From positions 682,001-746,000 of the forward strand of contig JAJTJC010000036.1 in assembly GCA_021295155.1 (NCBI GenBank): a stretch of DNA of 64,000 nt, in the 5' to 3' direction. Position 1 is the first letter of the stretch. Every line of letters begins with the position of its first letter. Below are positions 46,517 to 54,878 of the stretch, piece after piece. The notes beneath the pieces are model-generated. The model had not been told where the DNA came from. It was given only the letters and a program-made list of their open reading frames with translations, and ran no database searches. Source of the DNA: Flavobacteriaceae bacterium D16 (lineage in GTDB: Bacteria > Bacteroidota > Bacteroidia > Flavobacteriales > Flavobacteriaceae). Made by a program: the position numbers and the translations under genes.

Positions 46517-49231
46517 ATGAAAAGAATTTTATATATCGCGATATTCTTCGCGACCTGTAACTCCTTTGCCCAGGTTAAGCTTGAGGGCGTAGTACGAGAT
46601 AGTTTGAACCAACCCCTGGAGGCAGCTAATGTAATTGCAATAAATCAGGAAACCAGTGGTCTGGAATCCTTTGGTGTTACCACGCAGCAGGGACGCTATA
46701 GGCTGGATCTAGGTAAGAATGGCACCTACAAAATTCAGATCAGCTATGTCGGGATGAAGACCTTCACGGAGATCCTTTCAACAAAAGAAAGTAATATAAC
46801 CAAAGATTTCACCCTGGAGGCAGATAATGTGCTGGAAGGAGTAGAGCTGGTTTATGAAATGCCTGTTCAGGTTAAAGGCGATACCGTGGTTTATAATGCC
46901 GACTCTTTTAAGAACGGTACCGAGCGAAAGCTGGAAGATGTTTTGGAGAAGCTACCCGGAGTTGAGATCAATGAAGAAGGGCAGATTGAAGTAGAAGGCA
47001 AGGTGGTCAATAAGCTAATGGTTAACGGTAAGGATTTTTTTGACGGGGACACTAAATTGGCGTCAAAGAATATTCCCTCCAAGGCTGTAGATAAGATTCA
47101 GGTCTTACGCAATTATTCTGAAGTAGGTCAGTTGCGCAGTGTCACAAATAACCAGGACAATGTTGCCCTTAACATTAAACTCAAAGAAGGAAAAGAGAAT
47201 TTCTGGTTTGGAGATGTTACTGTTGGGGCAGGAAGTTCTCCGGATAAGGAGCTGTATCTGGTTCAACCCAAATTGTTTTATTATAGCCCTAAATACAGTC
47301 TTAATTTTATTGGAGATATCAACAATACTGGTGAAGTTGCCCTCACAAGACGTGATATCAGGAATTTTGGTGGAGGTTTCCGGGCACCCAGCAGAAGCAG
47401 TGGAACCAATATAAACCTTGGAGATAACAGCCTTAATTTTTTGACTAATCAGAACAATGCACTTGAAATAGAGAACAAATTAGCTACTGGTAATTTCAGC
47501 TACTCACCCAACCAGGCGCTCGACCTTAGTGGTTTTGTAATATACAATAGTAGTCGTATTGTTTCACGTGAAATAAGCTTCATTCGCTATACGGACCCTG
47601 AGTTAGGAATCCCAGATGAGCAAACGGAACAATCAAGCAATGAGCGATCTAATCAGGGTCTTGTTAAGCTTAGCGCCAAGTACCAGCCCAATTTCAGTAA
47701 TCAATTGGACTATGACCTTTTGGGCCGTGTCTCCAATGACAGGCAAAATCAGAACCTTTTTTCCTCCGTATTGGGCAATACCAGGCAGCTGGATGAGGTT
47801 ACACCATTCAGTTTTAATCAAAACCTGAACTACTATTATACCCTGGATGAAAATAATATTTTCGCATTGGAAGCCCAGCACCTTATAAAAAATGAAGACC
47901 CCTTTTACAATGCTGTCTTGGTCAATGACCCCTCTGGTGATAACGCTTTCGACTCCACTGCGGAGGCCCTGGGTTTAGATACCTTCCAGAGTAATTATGA
48001 CCTCGGCCAGAACCGACGTATCAAGTCCAATCAATTGGATGCCAAATTGGATTATTACCATATCATCAATACCAAAAGCAACCTTAACCTGACTTTAGGA
48101 ACTATTTTAAGTCGGCAGGAATTCAACTCCAACATTTTTCAGTTTCTGGACGATGGCTCGCAGTTCAATCCAACACCCATTATTAATGACGGAAAGGCAA
48201 CTAACGATACTGAGTACAACTTTAGCGATATCTACTTAGGAGTACATTATCGCGTAAAGCTGGGAAAATTTACGCTAACCCCCGGTTTTTCAGTACACGC
48301 TTATGGAAACAAGAACATACAGTTCGGAGAAACCTTTAAGGACAATTTCTTTCGGTTTTTACCGGATTTTGAAACCCGGATTCAATTGAAAAAAAGTGAA
48401 TCACTCACCCTCAGATATAACATGCTTAACCAGTTTACAGATGTAACAAGACTGGCAGAGGGAATAGTGCTAAACAATTTCAATAGTATTCAGTTCGGTG
48501 AGGCTGAACTGCAGAATGCCCTATCTAACAACATAAGTTTGTTATACAGCAGTTTCAACCTGTTCAACTATACCAATGTTTTCGCCAGGGCATCATATTC
48601 AAGCAATATCGACCAGATTCGGAGTCTGACCACATTTGAAAATGTAATCCGGACCAGTACGTTCTTTAATTCCAGTTTTGCAGATGAAAATGTCAATGTA
48701 TTTGGACGGGTTCAGCGTACATTTGGTAAGATAAGGGCCACTCTGAATGCCAGCTTCAATTACAGCAAAATTAATCAGTTCATTCAGGGGCAGCGATCCC
48801 TAAACGAGGGTTATACTCAGACTTATACCCCTGGGATTCGAACCAATTTCAAAGTAGCCCCAAACGTGAACTTTAGGTACCGCTATAGTGTAACCAACAA
48901 TAATCAGGGAGGAGGAAAAACCCGGTTCGTTACCAATGCACCTTCCGTTGAGTTTGATGCATATATTTGGAAATCAGTTACTTTACGAACAAATTATACG
49001 TACACCAATCAGGATTTGGACAATGGCAATTCACAGTCGTTCCAGAATTGGGACGCCACCCTCGCCTACAGAAAGAATAGGGATGCTAAATGGGAATATG
49101 AGATCAGAGCTACCAATATACTAGACATTGACTCTCAGGTACGAAACAGCGCAAATAATGTTTCTGTTTTTGCCTCAGAGACCTTTATACAGCCCAGGTT
49201 TGTGACTTTTAGGTTGGTGTACACCCTATAA
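46517..49231 (+). CDS. TonB-dependent receptor-like outer-membrane protein with carboxypeptidase-like domain
   Basis: A 904-residue outer-membrane protein. After the signal peptide comes a carboxypeptidase regulatory-like beta-sandwich (about 22-105, LEGVVRDSLNQPLEAANVIA and YKIQISYVGMKTF). Then a plug-like domain with GTERKLEDVLEKLPGVEI (about 134-151) follows, and a barrel of roughly 650 residues ends in a terminal TFRLVYTL strand. No clear TonB box is visible near the mature N-terminus. The pairing with GLPGLI suggests transport of a protein, peptide or metal chelate rather than glycan; that is inference. Confidence 0.85.
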   Translation: MKRILYIAIFFATCNSFAQVKLEGVVRDSLNQPLEAANVIAINQETSGLESFGVTTQQGRYRLDLGKNGTYKIQISYVGMKTFTEILSTKESNITKDFTLEADNVLEGVELVYEMPVQVKGDTVVYNADSFKNGTERKLEDVLEKLPGVEINEEGQIEVEGKVVNKLMVNGKDFFDGDTKLASKNIPSKAVDKIQVLRNYSEVGQLRSVTNNQDNVALNIKLKEGKENFWFGDVTVGAGSSPDKELYLVQPKLFYYSPKYSLNFIGDINNTGEVALTRRDIRNFGGGFRAPSRSSGTNINLGDNSLNFLTNQNNALEIENKLATGNFSYSPNQALDLSGFVIYNSSRIVSREISFIRYTDPELGIPDEQTEQSSNERSNQGLVKLSAKYQPNFSNQLDYDLLGRVSNDRQNQNLFSSVLGNTRQLDEVTPFSFNQNLNYYYTLDENNIFALEAQHLIKNEDPFYNAVLVNDPSGDNAFDSTAEALGLDTFQSNYDLGQNRRIKSNQLDAKLDYYHIINTKSNLNLTLGTILSRQEFNSNIFQFLDDGSQFNPTPIINDGKATNDTEYNFSDIYLGVHYRVKLGKFTLTPGFSVHAYGNKNIQFGETFKDNFFRFLPDFETRIQLKKSESLTLRYNMLNQFTDVTRLAEGIVLNNFNSIQFGEAELQNALSNNISLLYSSFNLFNYTNVFARASYSSNIDQIRSLTTFENVIRTSTFFNSSFADENVNVFGRVQRTFGKIRATLNASFNYSKINQFIQGQRSLNEGYTQTYTPGIRTNFKVAPNVNFRYRYSVTNNNQGGGKTRFVTNAPSVEFDAYIWKSVTLRTNYTYTNQDLDNGNSQSFQNWDATLAYRKNRDAKWEYEIRATNILDIDSQVRNSANNVSVFASETFIQPRFVTFRLVYTL

Positions 49232-49279
49232 ATAACAAAGTACTTCTTATTGAGATATCTCTGGTAATTTTATGTAAGG

Positions 49280-49699
49280 CTATTCTCCATCAAATGGCAG
49301 CAGATCTGGTTTTAGATACTGCGCTTTTCCCTTTTCAGAAGAATAAATATCAAATCCATAATGGGCATTGATCAGTTCTCTGAAATTCATTTTCAAACGA
49401 GGGAATTCGGAGATAAAATCTTTGAAATTATCAGACTTGGACCGAGAAATAAAGTGATCGACAACTCTGATAGCAGCAACTGTTAAAGTAGTGTGATATT
49501 TCTCCTCGGCACCTAGGGAAGTTACATATTGTTTAAGCTGATCCTGTACCATTGATTCGGTTGTATTTAACCCGTATTTCCGGAGATATAGCCAGGACAA
49601 CCTCAAATGGGCTTCATGGGAAAAAATTAATGGGTCCATTGTACAGCTGATAAACTGCTCCTCAAACTCCTGGTCCGAAAGTTTATAATGTTCCTCCAT
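49280..49699 (-). CDS. Conserved hypothetical protein
   Basis: A 139-residue cytoplasmic helical protein with the segment FSHEAHLRLSWLYLRKYG (about 27-44) and later KYHTTLTVAAIRVVDHFI (about 67-84). The spaced histidines (H28, H31, H69, H82) might bind metal, as in four-helix enzymes. I recall similar short proteins in other bacteria without a function. It converges on the TonB-dependent receptor and sits downstream of the strong terminator at 49773, so it has its own transcript. Confidence 0.6.
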   Translation of the reverse strand: MEEHYKLSDQEFEEQFISCTMDPLIFSHEAHLRLSWLYLRKYGLNTTESMVQDQLKQYVTSLGAEEKYHTTLTVAAIRVVDHFISRSKSDNFKDFISEFPRLKMNFRELINAHYGFDIYSSEKGKAQYLKPDLLPFDGE

Positions 49700-49772
49700 A
49701 CGTTCGGCATTCCAACGAATAAATATAAGGTTTCTGCGGGGTGATTTTTGGATTTAGCACTTATATAACAAG

Positions 49773-49803
49773 CAAAAAGAACGCCCCGGGGTTCCCCGGG
49801 GCG
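49773..49803 (-). terminator. Intrinsic terminator after the ECF sigma/barrel operon
   Basis: CGCCCCGGGG and CCCCGGGGCG (49782-49803) form a 9-10-base GC stem with a minimal loop. On the minus strand it is followed by TTCTTTTTGC. It lies about 50 bases after the stop at 49850. Confidence 0.85.
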
Positions 49804-49849
49804 CACATAGGAGTTGCCACCGTAGCGGCCACTAACCTAACCAACTTCT

Positions 49850-51307
49850 TTAAAACCTGAAGCTCAATCCACTGTATACCCCAACTGAAAATGGCTGGAA
49901 GTTTCCTGCAGTATCGGAAAATGTATTTAGCTGGTATTTGAACATGGGCTCCAGATTCAATTGCATTTTTGGCGTGAGACGATAGTACATGCCCAAACCA
50001 AAATTGGTACTGAAATTAACCTCATTGATATTATTGGCCTCACCCATGGAAGTACTGGTATTGTCAGATACCAGGGTTACTGCATTCTCGGTCAGGAACA
50101 GGGAGCTTACCCCCCCGATCAGATTGACGCCCAGCTTCCTGTCCATGAGGTTATATTGCAACTCCACAGGTACTTCGAGATAGCCGAAATCCTGGACCAT
50201 ACGACCTTCCCGTGCAGGACTGGGAGCGTTGACCTCAAGAGCATCGGCTGCATTACTTTGTTGTGCTGCACGGCCCGTCTGGCTTTGTACTACCAGTGTT
50301 CGAGAGTTGGCATTGTAATCGATATTATCAATAAGGGAACTTGTAGATGCTGTCAGTGAAGAAGAAAATTCTACTTCATCGGTATCATAACCATAGTCTA
50401 CCCGGTGAACCCCGGATCGAACACTTAATTTTTTACTAACCTGATACGATACGGAAACCCCGTAGCTCAGGTTGACATTTCCCGATTTGCTGTTAGACAC
50501 GAAGTTGGAATGGATCGGAGAACCTTCAGCCAGTGTATTAAAATAGACCGGAGCTACCATAGGCCCCACTGACCAGCGGTTGGAATTGTTTTCTGCCACA
50601 ACTTCCTCCTCTTCCTGATCTTCCAGAGCATCAAATATGCTTTTCTTTGGTTTACCTTCTTGTGACAACTTTTGCTCTTCTTCAGAAACCTCGGCTACAG
50701 TTTCCACTTCAGGTTTTTTCCTGGGATCAGAAGTGGGATTCTCAATACTATTTTCAGGGGTATACTGATTTTCGGCCAGACCCCGACCTTTTACCTTGGT
50801 ATCCAATCCACTTTCATTAACCGTCCTATTGAGTAGTTCTTGTTTTTCACTGCCTTTTTTATCATTCTTATCCTTTTCGTTAGCCGCTAGTACCACGGCA
50901 CTCTCCTGATTCTGTATTGAATTTTCTGAAGAGCTCTCCTGTTGGTCGGCATCTTCACGCTTCCTGGAATTATTAGTGGAATTCTCTCCAGCCAGGGCAT
51001 CCTGCTTTTTAATATTTTCCTTAAGCTTATTATTATCTGGAGTTCCAGATTTCTCAATCGATTCAGGTTGTGCTGTATCAGTAATCGTTTCCGTACCTAT
51101 CTCTGATGTTTTAGGAAGGAAGAGATATAACAACAACGCAAGGGCGGCGGCTGCGCCTCCTAGTCTCCACCAAATCGGAATCACCCGTTTTTTGGATTTC
51201 TTTTCGTCCAGGGATGCAGCTATGGATTCCCAAACCCGTTCATCAGGGCTTTCCTGGTAATCCTTGAGCCTGTCCTTAAAGGCCTGGTCAATGTTAAACT
51301 TTTTCAT
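49850..51307 (-). CDS. Putative dual-membrane-spanning anti-sigma/outer-membrane barrel protein
   Basis: A 485-residue protein with a striking layout. Residues 1-45 are charged and cytoplasmic-like, including FKDRLKDYQESPDERVWESI. One hydrophobic helix follows (about 47-65, LGGAAAALALLLYLFLP). Residues about 66-245 are a disordered Glu/Lys/Asn/Ser-rich linker long enough to cross the periplasm. Residues about 248-485 are outer-membrane strands ending SGLSFRF with the terminal aromatic residue of barrels. The ATG overlaps the sigma factor stop by four bases. This fits the dual-membrane anti-sigma (Dma) idea described in Bacteroides: the barrel senses at the surface while the N-terminus holds the sigma factor. 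Sigma binding is inferred from coupling and topology. Confidence 0.75.
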   Translation of the reverse strand: MKKFNIDQAFKDRLKDYQESPDERVWESIAASLDEKKSKKRVIPIWWRLGGAAAALALLLYLFLPKTSEIGTETITDTAQPESIEKSGTPDNNKLKENIKKQDALAGENSTNNSRKREDADQQESSSENSIQNQESAVVLAANEKDKNDKKGSEKQELLNRTVNESGLDTKVKGRGLAENQYTPENSIENPTSDPRKKPEVETVAEVSEEEQKLSQEGKPKKSIFDALEDQEEEEVVAENNSNRWSVGPMVAPVYFNTLAEGSPIHSNFVSNSKSGNVNLSYGVSVSYQVSKKLSVRSGVHRVDYGYDTDEVEFSSSLTASTSSLIDNIDYNANSRTLVVQSQTGRAAQQSNAADALEVNAPSPAREGRMVQDFGYLEVPVELQYNLMDRKLGVNLIGGVSSLFLTENAVTLVSDNTSTSMGEANNINEVNFSTNFGLGMYYRLTPKMQLNLEPMFKYQLNTFSDTAGNFQPFSVGVYSGLSFRF

Positions 51308-51849
51308 GCTTTGCTGGTTTTAGCAATAGATATATTTTCGTTTTTGATCTTTTCTCTTAAAATCATTCGGGCTCTTGCCAGATTTGATTTTGATGTGCCG
51401 AGGGAGGTACCCAGGAGTTCACTGATCTCCTTGTGGGAATATCCATCGAGAACATACAAGTTAAATGTCAACCTGTATTTATTAGGGAGTTCCTGTATAA
51501 ATCCAAGTAAGGTTTGTAAACTTAATTCCTGAACAGGTTCTCCTGTTTCCTCTGTTTGGCTGTGCTGATTGGAAATAAGGCTTAGCGGTTCCTGTTTCCT
51601 GTATTTCTGAAGCACGGTATTAATGGTAATGCGCTTCATCCAACCTTCAAAGGAACCTTTGGACTTGTATTGTCCAATTTTATCATAGATCGTCATAAAG
51701 CTGTCATGTAAACTGTCTTCAGCTTCCGTACGGTTACGGGAATACTTGAGACACAGTCCAAATAGGGTGCTCGCGTACTTGCGGTACAGGTACTCCTGTG
51801 CCTTGCGATCTCCCTTTTTACAGGATGCTATGAGCGTATCCAGATTCAA
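51304..51849 (-). CDS. ECF-family RNA polymerase sigma factor
   Basis: A 181-residue sigma-70 family factor with regions 2 and 4 only. Region 2 (about 22-88) shows LYRKYASTLFGLCLKYSRNR and SFEGWMKRITINTVLQKYR. Region 4 (about 118-168) shows LPNKYRLTFNLYVLDGYSHK followed by ELLGTSLGTSKSNLARARMI, the helix-turn-helix that reads the -35 element. The next gene overlaps it by four bases and is probably its anti-sigma factor. A lipoprotein gene lies 36 bases upstream on the same strand. The regulon cannot be read from this window. Confidence 0.93.
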   Translation of the reverse strand: MNLDTLIASCKKGDRKAQEYLYRKYASTLFGLCLKYSRNRTEAEDSLHDSFMTIYDKIGQYKSKGSFEGWMKRITINTVLQKYRKQEPLSLISNQHSQTEETGEPVQELSLQTLLGFIQELPNKYRLTFNLYVLDGYSHKEISELLGTSLGTSKSNLARARMILREKIKNENISIAKTSKA

Positions 51850-51885
51850 ATTGTTGGTTAGAATTAGCGGATGAGCCCTTACGGC

Positions 51886-52305
51886 TTAATTAATGGGAAC
51901 GGTTATTTCTATATATTCCTGTTCTCCATTTTCGTCTTCCCCTGCCCAGAATCGGAACAAATAGGGTTGATCGTAAATTACCAAAAAGTTAAAGGACTCG
52001 GTAATTTCCTCTACTACCTGGGCACATTGCTGGTTATCCACCTCCGAGCCAATAGCTACAACGCTACGTACAGTAGTATCTTCCTGGCGAACATCAAACC
52101 CTTCAAAAAACACGCAGTTACTGGGTCTGATAAATGTTACACTTATTTCATAAGTTTCATTCAGGGTAAAAGTATCCGGCATATCCACACTGGTGATTTG
52201 CAGAGGGACAAAATGATACTTAATACTGTCGTCTTCAAGTTCGCAGCCCGTAAGGCCTAAGAGCAGGAATAATCCTATCCACACATATAATTGCTTCATA
52301 ATCAT
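51886..52305 (-). CDS. Hypothetical lipoprotein upstream of the ECF sigma gene
   Basis: A 139-residue lipoprotein: LLLGLTGCELEDD puts the modified cysteine at about C21, with acidic residues following, a pattern compatible with surface export of lipoproteins in Bacteroidota. The mature part is beta-rich (YHFVPLQITSVDMPDTFTLN) and holds two cysteines (C61 and about C92), possibly a disulfide. ATG at codon 3 is an alternative start. Its position 36 bases before the sigma gene suggests it belongs to the same regulatory operon, perhaps as ligand or partner of the barrel. Confidence 0.65.
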   Translation of the reverse strand: MIMKQLYVWIGLFLLLGLTGCELEDDSIKYHFVPLQITSVDMPDTFTLNETYEISVTFIRPSNCVFFEGFDVRQEDTTVRSVVAIGSEVDNQQCAQVVEEITESFNFLVIYDQPYLFRFWAGEDENGEQEYIEITVPIN

Positions 52306-52382
52306 CGCACATTTAATGTTTAGATGAATAGGGTGGAGAAAGGTTGCTTAATTGCCCACTATTAATAGCCGGAAACAGGATT

Positions 52383-53390
52383 TTAACCCTTTAACGTCTG
52401 AATAGCCTCCTTGATCTTAGCCTCCAGTTCTTCCAGTAGTTCCGGATTATCGGCCAAGAGCGATTTAACGGCATCGCGTCCCTGTCCCAGTTTGGTGTCC
52501 CCGTAGCTAAACCATGAGCCACTCTTTTTGATGATTTCATAGGCTACTCCAAGGTCCAGGATCTCCCCGACTTTAGAAATTCCTTCTCCATACATGATGT
52601 CGAATTCTGCTGTTTTAAAGGGAGGGGCAACTTTGTTTTTAACAACTTTTACCCGGGTCTTATTCCCTTGAACAGCACCGTCAGAATCTTTAATCTGTGT
52701 AGAACGTCTTATGTCTAACCTGACAGAGGCATAAAACTTAAGGGCGTTACCCCCGGTTGTAGTTTCCGGGTTTCCAAACATGACCCCAATTTTTTCACGC
52801 AACTGATTGATAAAAACAACCGTACAATGGGTTTTACTGATGGAACCGGTGAGTTTTCTCAATGCCTGTGACATTAAACGGGCATGTAACCCCATTTTAG
52901 AGTCTCCCATCTCGCCTTCTATCTCGCTTTTAGGCGTAAGTGCTGCCACAGAGTCAATAATCACTATGTCAATAGCCCCTGAACGAATCAGGTTATCAGC
53001 AATTTCCAGAGCTTGTTCTCCATGATCGGGTTGGGAAATGATCAGATTGTCGATATCCACACCAAGTTTTTGTGCGTAAAAGCGGTCAAAGGCGTGTTCA
53101 GCGTCAATGAAGGCTGCAATTCCTCCTTGTTTTTGAGCTTCTGCTATAGCGTGCAGCGTCAGTGTCGTTTTACCTGAGGATTCTGGTCCGTAAATCTCAA
53201 CCACACGTCCACGGGGATAACCCCCTACACCTAGTGCGATATCCAGACCCAGAGAGCCTGAGGGAATTACCTCTACATCTTCAACAACATGATCACCCAT
53301 TTTCATAACAGCACCCTTTCCATAGGTTTTATCAAGTTTGTCGAGGGTGAGTTTCAGGGCTTTTAATTTGGCGTCTTTTTCGCTGCTCAT
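52383..53390 (-). CDS. recA: Recombinase RecA
   Basis: A 335-residue RecA, the strand-exchange and SOS coprotease ATPase. Walker A is GPESSGKTT (about 66-74), Walker B ends [10 protein letters not shown] (about 140-149), and loop L1/L2 segments [20 protein letters not shown] and [19 protein letters not shown] are intact. The frame extends upstream to 53450, but ATG 53390 gives the family start [12 protein letters not shown] and is used here. No LexA-like box was recognised upstream. The next gene in the same direction is the lipoprotein at 52305, 78 bases on. Confidence 0.97.
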   Translation of the reverse strand: MSSEKDAKLKALKLTLDKLDKTYGKGAVMKMGDHVVEDVEVIPSGSLGLDIALGVGGYPRGRVVEIYGPESSGKTTLTLHAIAEAQKQGGIAAFIDAEHAFDRFYAQKLGVDIDNLIISQPDHGEQALEIADNLIRSGAIDIVIIDSVAALTPKSEIEGEMGDSKMGLHARLMSQALRKLTGSISKTHCTVVFINQLREKIGVMFGNPETTTGGNALKFYASVRLDIRRSTQIKDSDGAVQGNKTRVKVVKNKVAPPFKTAEFDIMYGEGISKVGEILDLGVAYEIIKKSGSWFSYGDTKLGQGRDAVKSLLADNPELLEELEAKIKEAIQTLKG

Positions 53391-53524
53391 GGGGTATCCT
53401 TTTTTTGAGAATGAAGGGCTAAAATTACCATTTCTTTTTGCATAACACAATCACCCAAGCAACCTTTTTCCCAATTTGGCATCTCCTTTGTAAACAGCTA
53501 CTCATACTATTATATATCCGGGCA

Positions 53525-53630
53525 CATAAAACCCCGGGCAACGTTGACCATGTATCCCGTTTGGATTCTATGAAAAAGAAAATAAAACAGGCATGGTCTT
53601 TAAAGAGCCTTGATTTTCAGGGCTCTTTTA
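53525..53630 (+). ncRNA. Candidate small RNA upstream of trhO
   Basis: A plus-strand terminator-like hairpin (53602-53628) lies where no upstream plus-strand gene exists for several kilobases, and trhO has its own promoter just after it. The simplest reading is a short independent transcript of about 100 bases. A possible weak promoter (TTTG near 53508, about 20 bases, TATATATC) would start it near 53525. A second small hairpin (CCGGG...CCCGG) lies near its 5' end. A 34-codon frame beginning at 53571 runs through the terminator and is a less likely product. Confidence 0.3.
53602..53630 (+). terminator. Orphan terminator-like hairpin
   Basis: AAAGAGCC and GGCTCTTT pair over 8 bases, extended inward by TTG/CAG to about 11 pairs, ending in TTTT. 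This form of stem, with A's at the base opposite the T run, is common for Bacteroidota terminators. Confidence 0.55.
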
Positions 53631-53632
53631 CA

Positions 53633-53663
53633 TTTGGTAATCCTCTGATAATGTGTATTTTTA
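53633..53663 (+). promoter_or_regulatory. Promoter of trhO
   Basis: TTTG (53633-53636), a 19-base spacer and TATTTTTA (53656-53663) match the Bacteroidota consensus except for the last base of the -7 element. Transcription would start near 53669, 36 bases before the ATG. Confidence 0.55.
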
Positions 53664-53704
53664 CCGAATAATTATCTTTTCTCAACTTAATCCATTGGTA
53701 TAGC

Positions 53705-54763
53705 ATGCAACTGTACAATACATTAAGTGCGAAAGAGAGAGAAGCCCTTATTGAGGAAGCCGGCCTGGATCGGCTTACCATCTCTTTCTACAAGTACGCA
53801 CACATCGGTAACCCTAAGATTTTCAGAAACCACCTGTTCATACATTGGAATGAACTGGATGTCCTTGGAAGAATTTATGTAGCCAGGGAAGGCATTAACG
53901 CCCAACTTTCTGTACCCGCTATTAATTTCGAAGCCTTTAAGGCTCACCTGGACAGTATTTCGTTCCTGGAAGGGGTACGCCTCAATATCGCCTTAGAACA
54001 GGATAATAAATCCTTCCTTAAATTAAAAGTGAAAGTGAGGCATAAGATCCTGGCAGACGGACTTAATGATCACACTTTTGATGTAACCAACAAAGGGGTA
54101 CATGTGGGTGCTGAACAATTTAACCACTTGATTGATGACCCCGAAACGGTGCTGGTAGATATGCGTAACCATTATGAAAGCGAAATTGGCCACTTCAAAA
54201 ACGCCATCACCCCTGACGTGGACACTTTCAGGGATTCGCTGGATTTAATTGAGGAGCAACTTGCTGATCACAAGGAAAACAAGAATCTGGTCATGTACTG
54301 TACCGGAGGCATACGTTGCGAAAAAGCAAGTGCTTACTATAAACATAAAGGCTTTAAAAGGGTTTTCCAACTTGAAGGTGGTATCATTGAATACACCCGA
54401 CAGGTTAGAGATAAAAATCTGGAAAACAAGTTCATCGGAAAGAATTTTGTCTTTGATCATCGCCGTGCGGAACGGATTTCTGATGAAATAATCGCCCAAT
54501 GCCATCAGTGCGGGAAACCGTGTGATACCCATGTGAATTGCGCCAATGAAGCCTGTCACCTCCTCTTTATCCAGTGCGAGGAATGTGCTTCTAAAATGAA
54601 TGACTGCTGTTCAGATGCCTGTAAGGAAATCCATGAATTGCCTTATGAGGAGCAAAAAAGGCTCAGAAAGGGTAAAGACGCAAGCAATAAGATATTCAAA
54701 AAGGGCCGCTCAGAGGTGCTTAAATTCAAGAAACCAGCAAACGATGCTGTAAACCAGACCTGA
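53705..54763 (+). CDS. trhO: tRNA uridine(34) hydroxylase TrhO (rhodanese-like)
   Basis: A 352-residue YceA/TrhO protein that hydroxylates uridine 34 of certain tRNAs using oxygen. An N-terminal ferredoxin-like domain (about 20-105, YVAREGINAQLSVP) precedes a rhodanese domain with the loop MYCTGGIRCEKASAY (about 198-212), whose cysteines are needed for activity. The C-terminus is cysteine-rich (CHQCGKPCDTHVNC, CEECASKMNDCC), giving a probable zinc-binding tail typical of TrhO. It has its own promoter and lies upstream of ricT. Confidence 0.92.
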   Translation: MQLYNTLSAKEREALIEEAGLDRLTISFYKYAHIGNPKIFRNHLFIHWNELDVLGRIYVAREGINAQLSVPAINFEAFKAHLDSISFLEGVRLNIALEQDNKSFLKLKVKVRHKILADGLNDHTFDVTNKGVHVGAEQFNHLIDDPETVLVDMRNHYESEIGHFKNAITPDVDTFRDSLDLIEEQLADHKENKNLVMYCTGGIRCEKASAYYKHKGFKRVFQLEGGIIEYTRQVRDKNLENKFIGKNFVFDHRRAERISDEIIAQCHQCGKPCDTHVNCANEACHLLFIQCEECASKMNDCCSDACKEIHELPYEEQKRLRKGKDASNKIFKKGRSEVLKFKKPANDAVNQT

Positions 54764-54835
54764 GGTCGGAACAACAACCATAGCCTTCTTGTAAAAAATA
54801 GTATCTTTATCCTCAGCGAAAAATTATGAACCTTT

Positions 54836-54864
54836 TTCGAAAAATCCGTGACGGATTTTTCGAA
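54836..54864. repeat. Perfect 13-base inverted repeat upstream of ricT
   Basis: TTCGAAAAATCCG and CGGATTTTTCGAA flank a TGA loop and end 14 bases before the ricT ATG. There is no T run after it, so it is not a standard terminator. It could be a protein-binding site or an mRNA structure controlling access to the ricT start. Confidence 0.6.
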
Positions 54865-54878
54865 TCAAGATACCAAAT

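Larger units (their letters stand above)
53391..53704. other. recA-trhO intergenic region with a terminator-like hairpin and a separate trhO promoter
   Basis: This 314-base gap lies between divergent genes. A near-consensus minus promoter for recA (TAATTTTA, near 53429) is at one end. In the plus direction a hairpin (53602-53628) is followed at once by a near-perfect promoter for trhO. The 53450-53600 stretch has no convincing protein frame and may encode a small RNA. Confidence 0.5.

Noticed and set aside
49251-49262. A GAGATATCTC palindrome between the TonB-dependent receptor and the convergent hypothetical gene
   Set aside because: Too short, with no T run; probably chance rather than a terminator.
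53391-53450. The 20-residue N-terminal extension of recA
   Set aside because: RecA proteins begin as in [10 protein letters not shown]; the extension overlaps the likely promoter region and has no conserved sequence.
53571-53671. A short frame starting MKKKIKQAWS upstream of trhO
   Set aside because: It runs through the terminator-like hairpin and the trhO promoter, which makes it an unlikely protein; a small RNA explains the region better.
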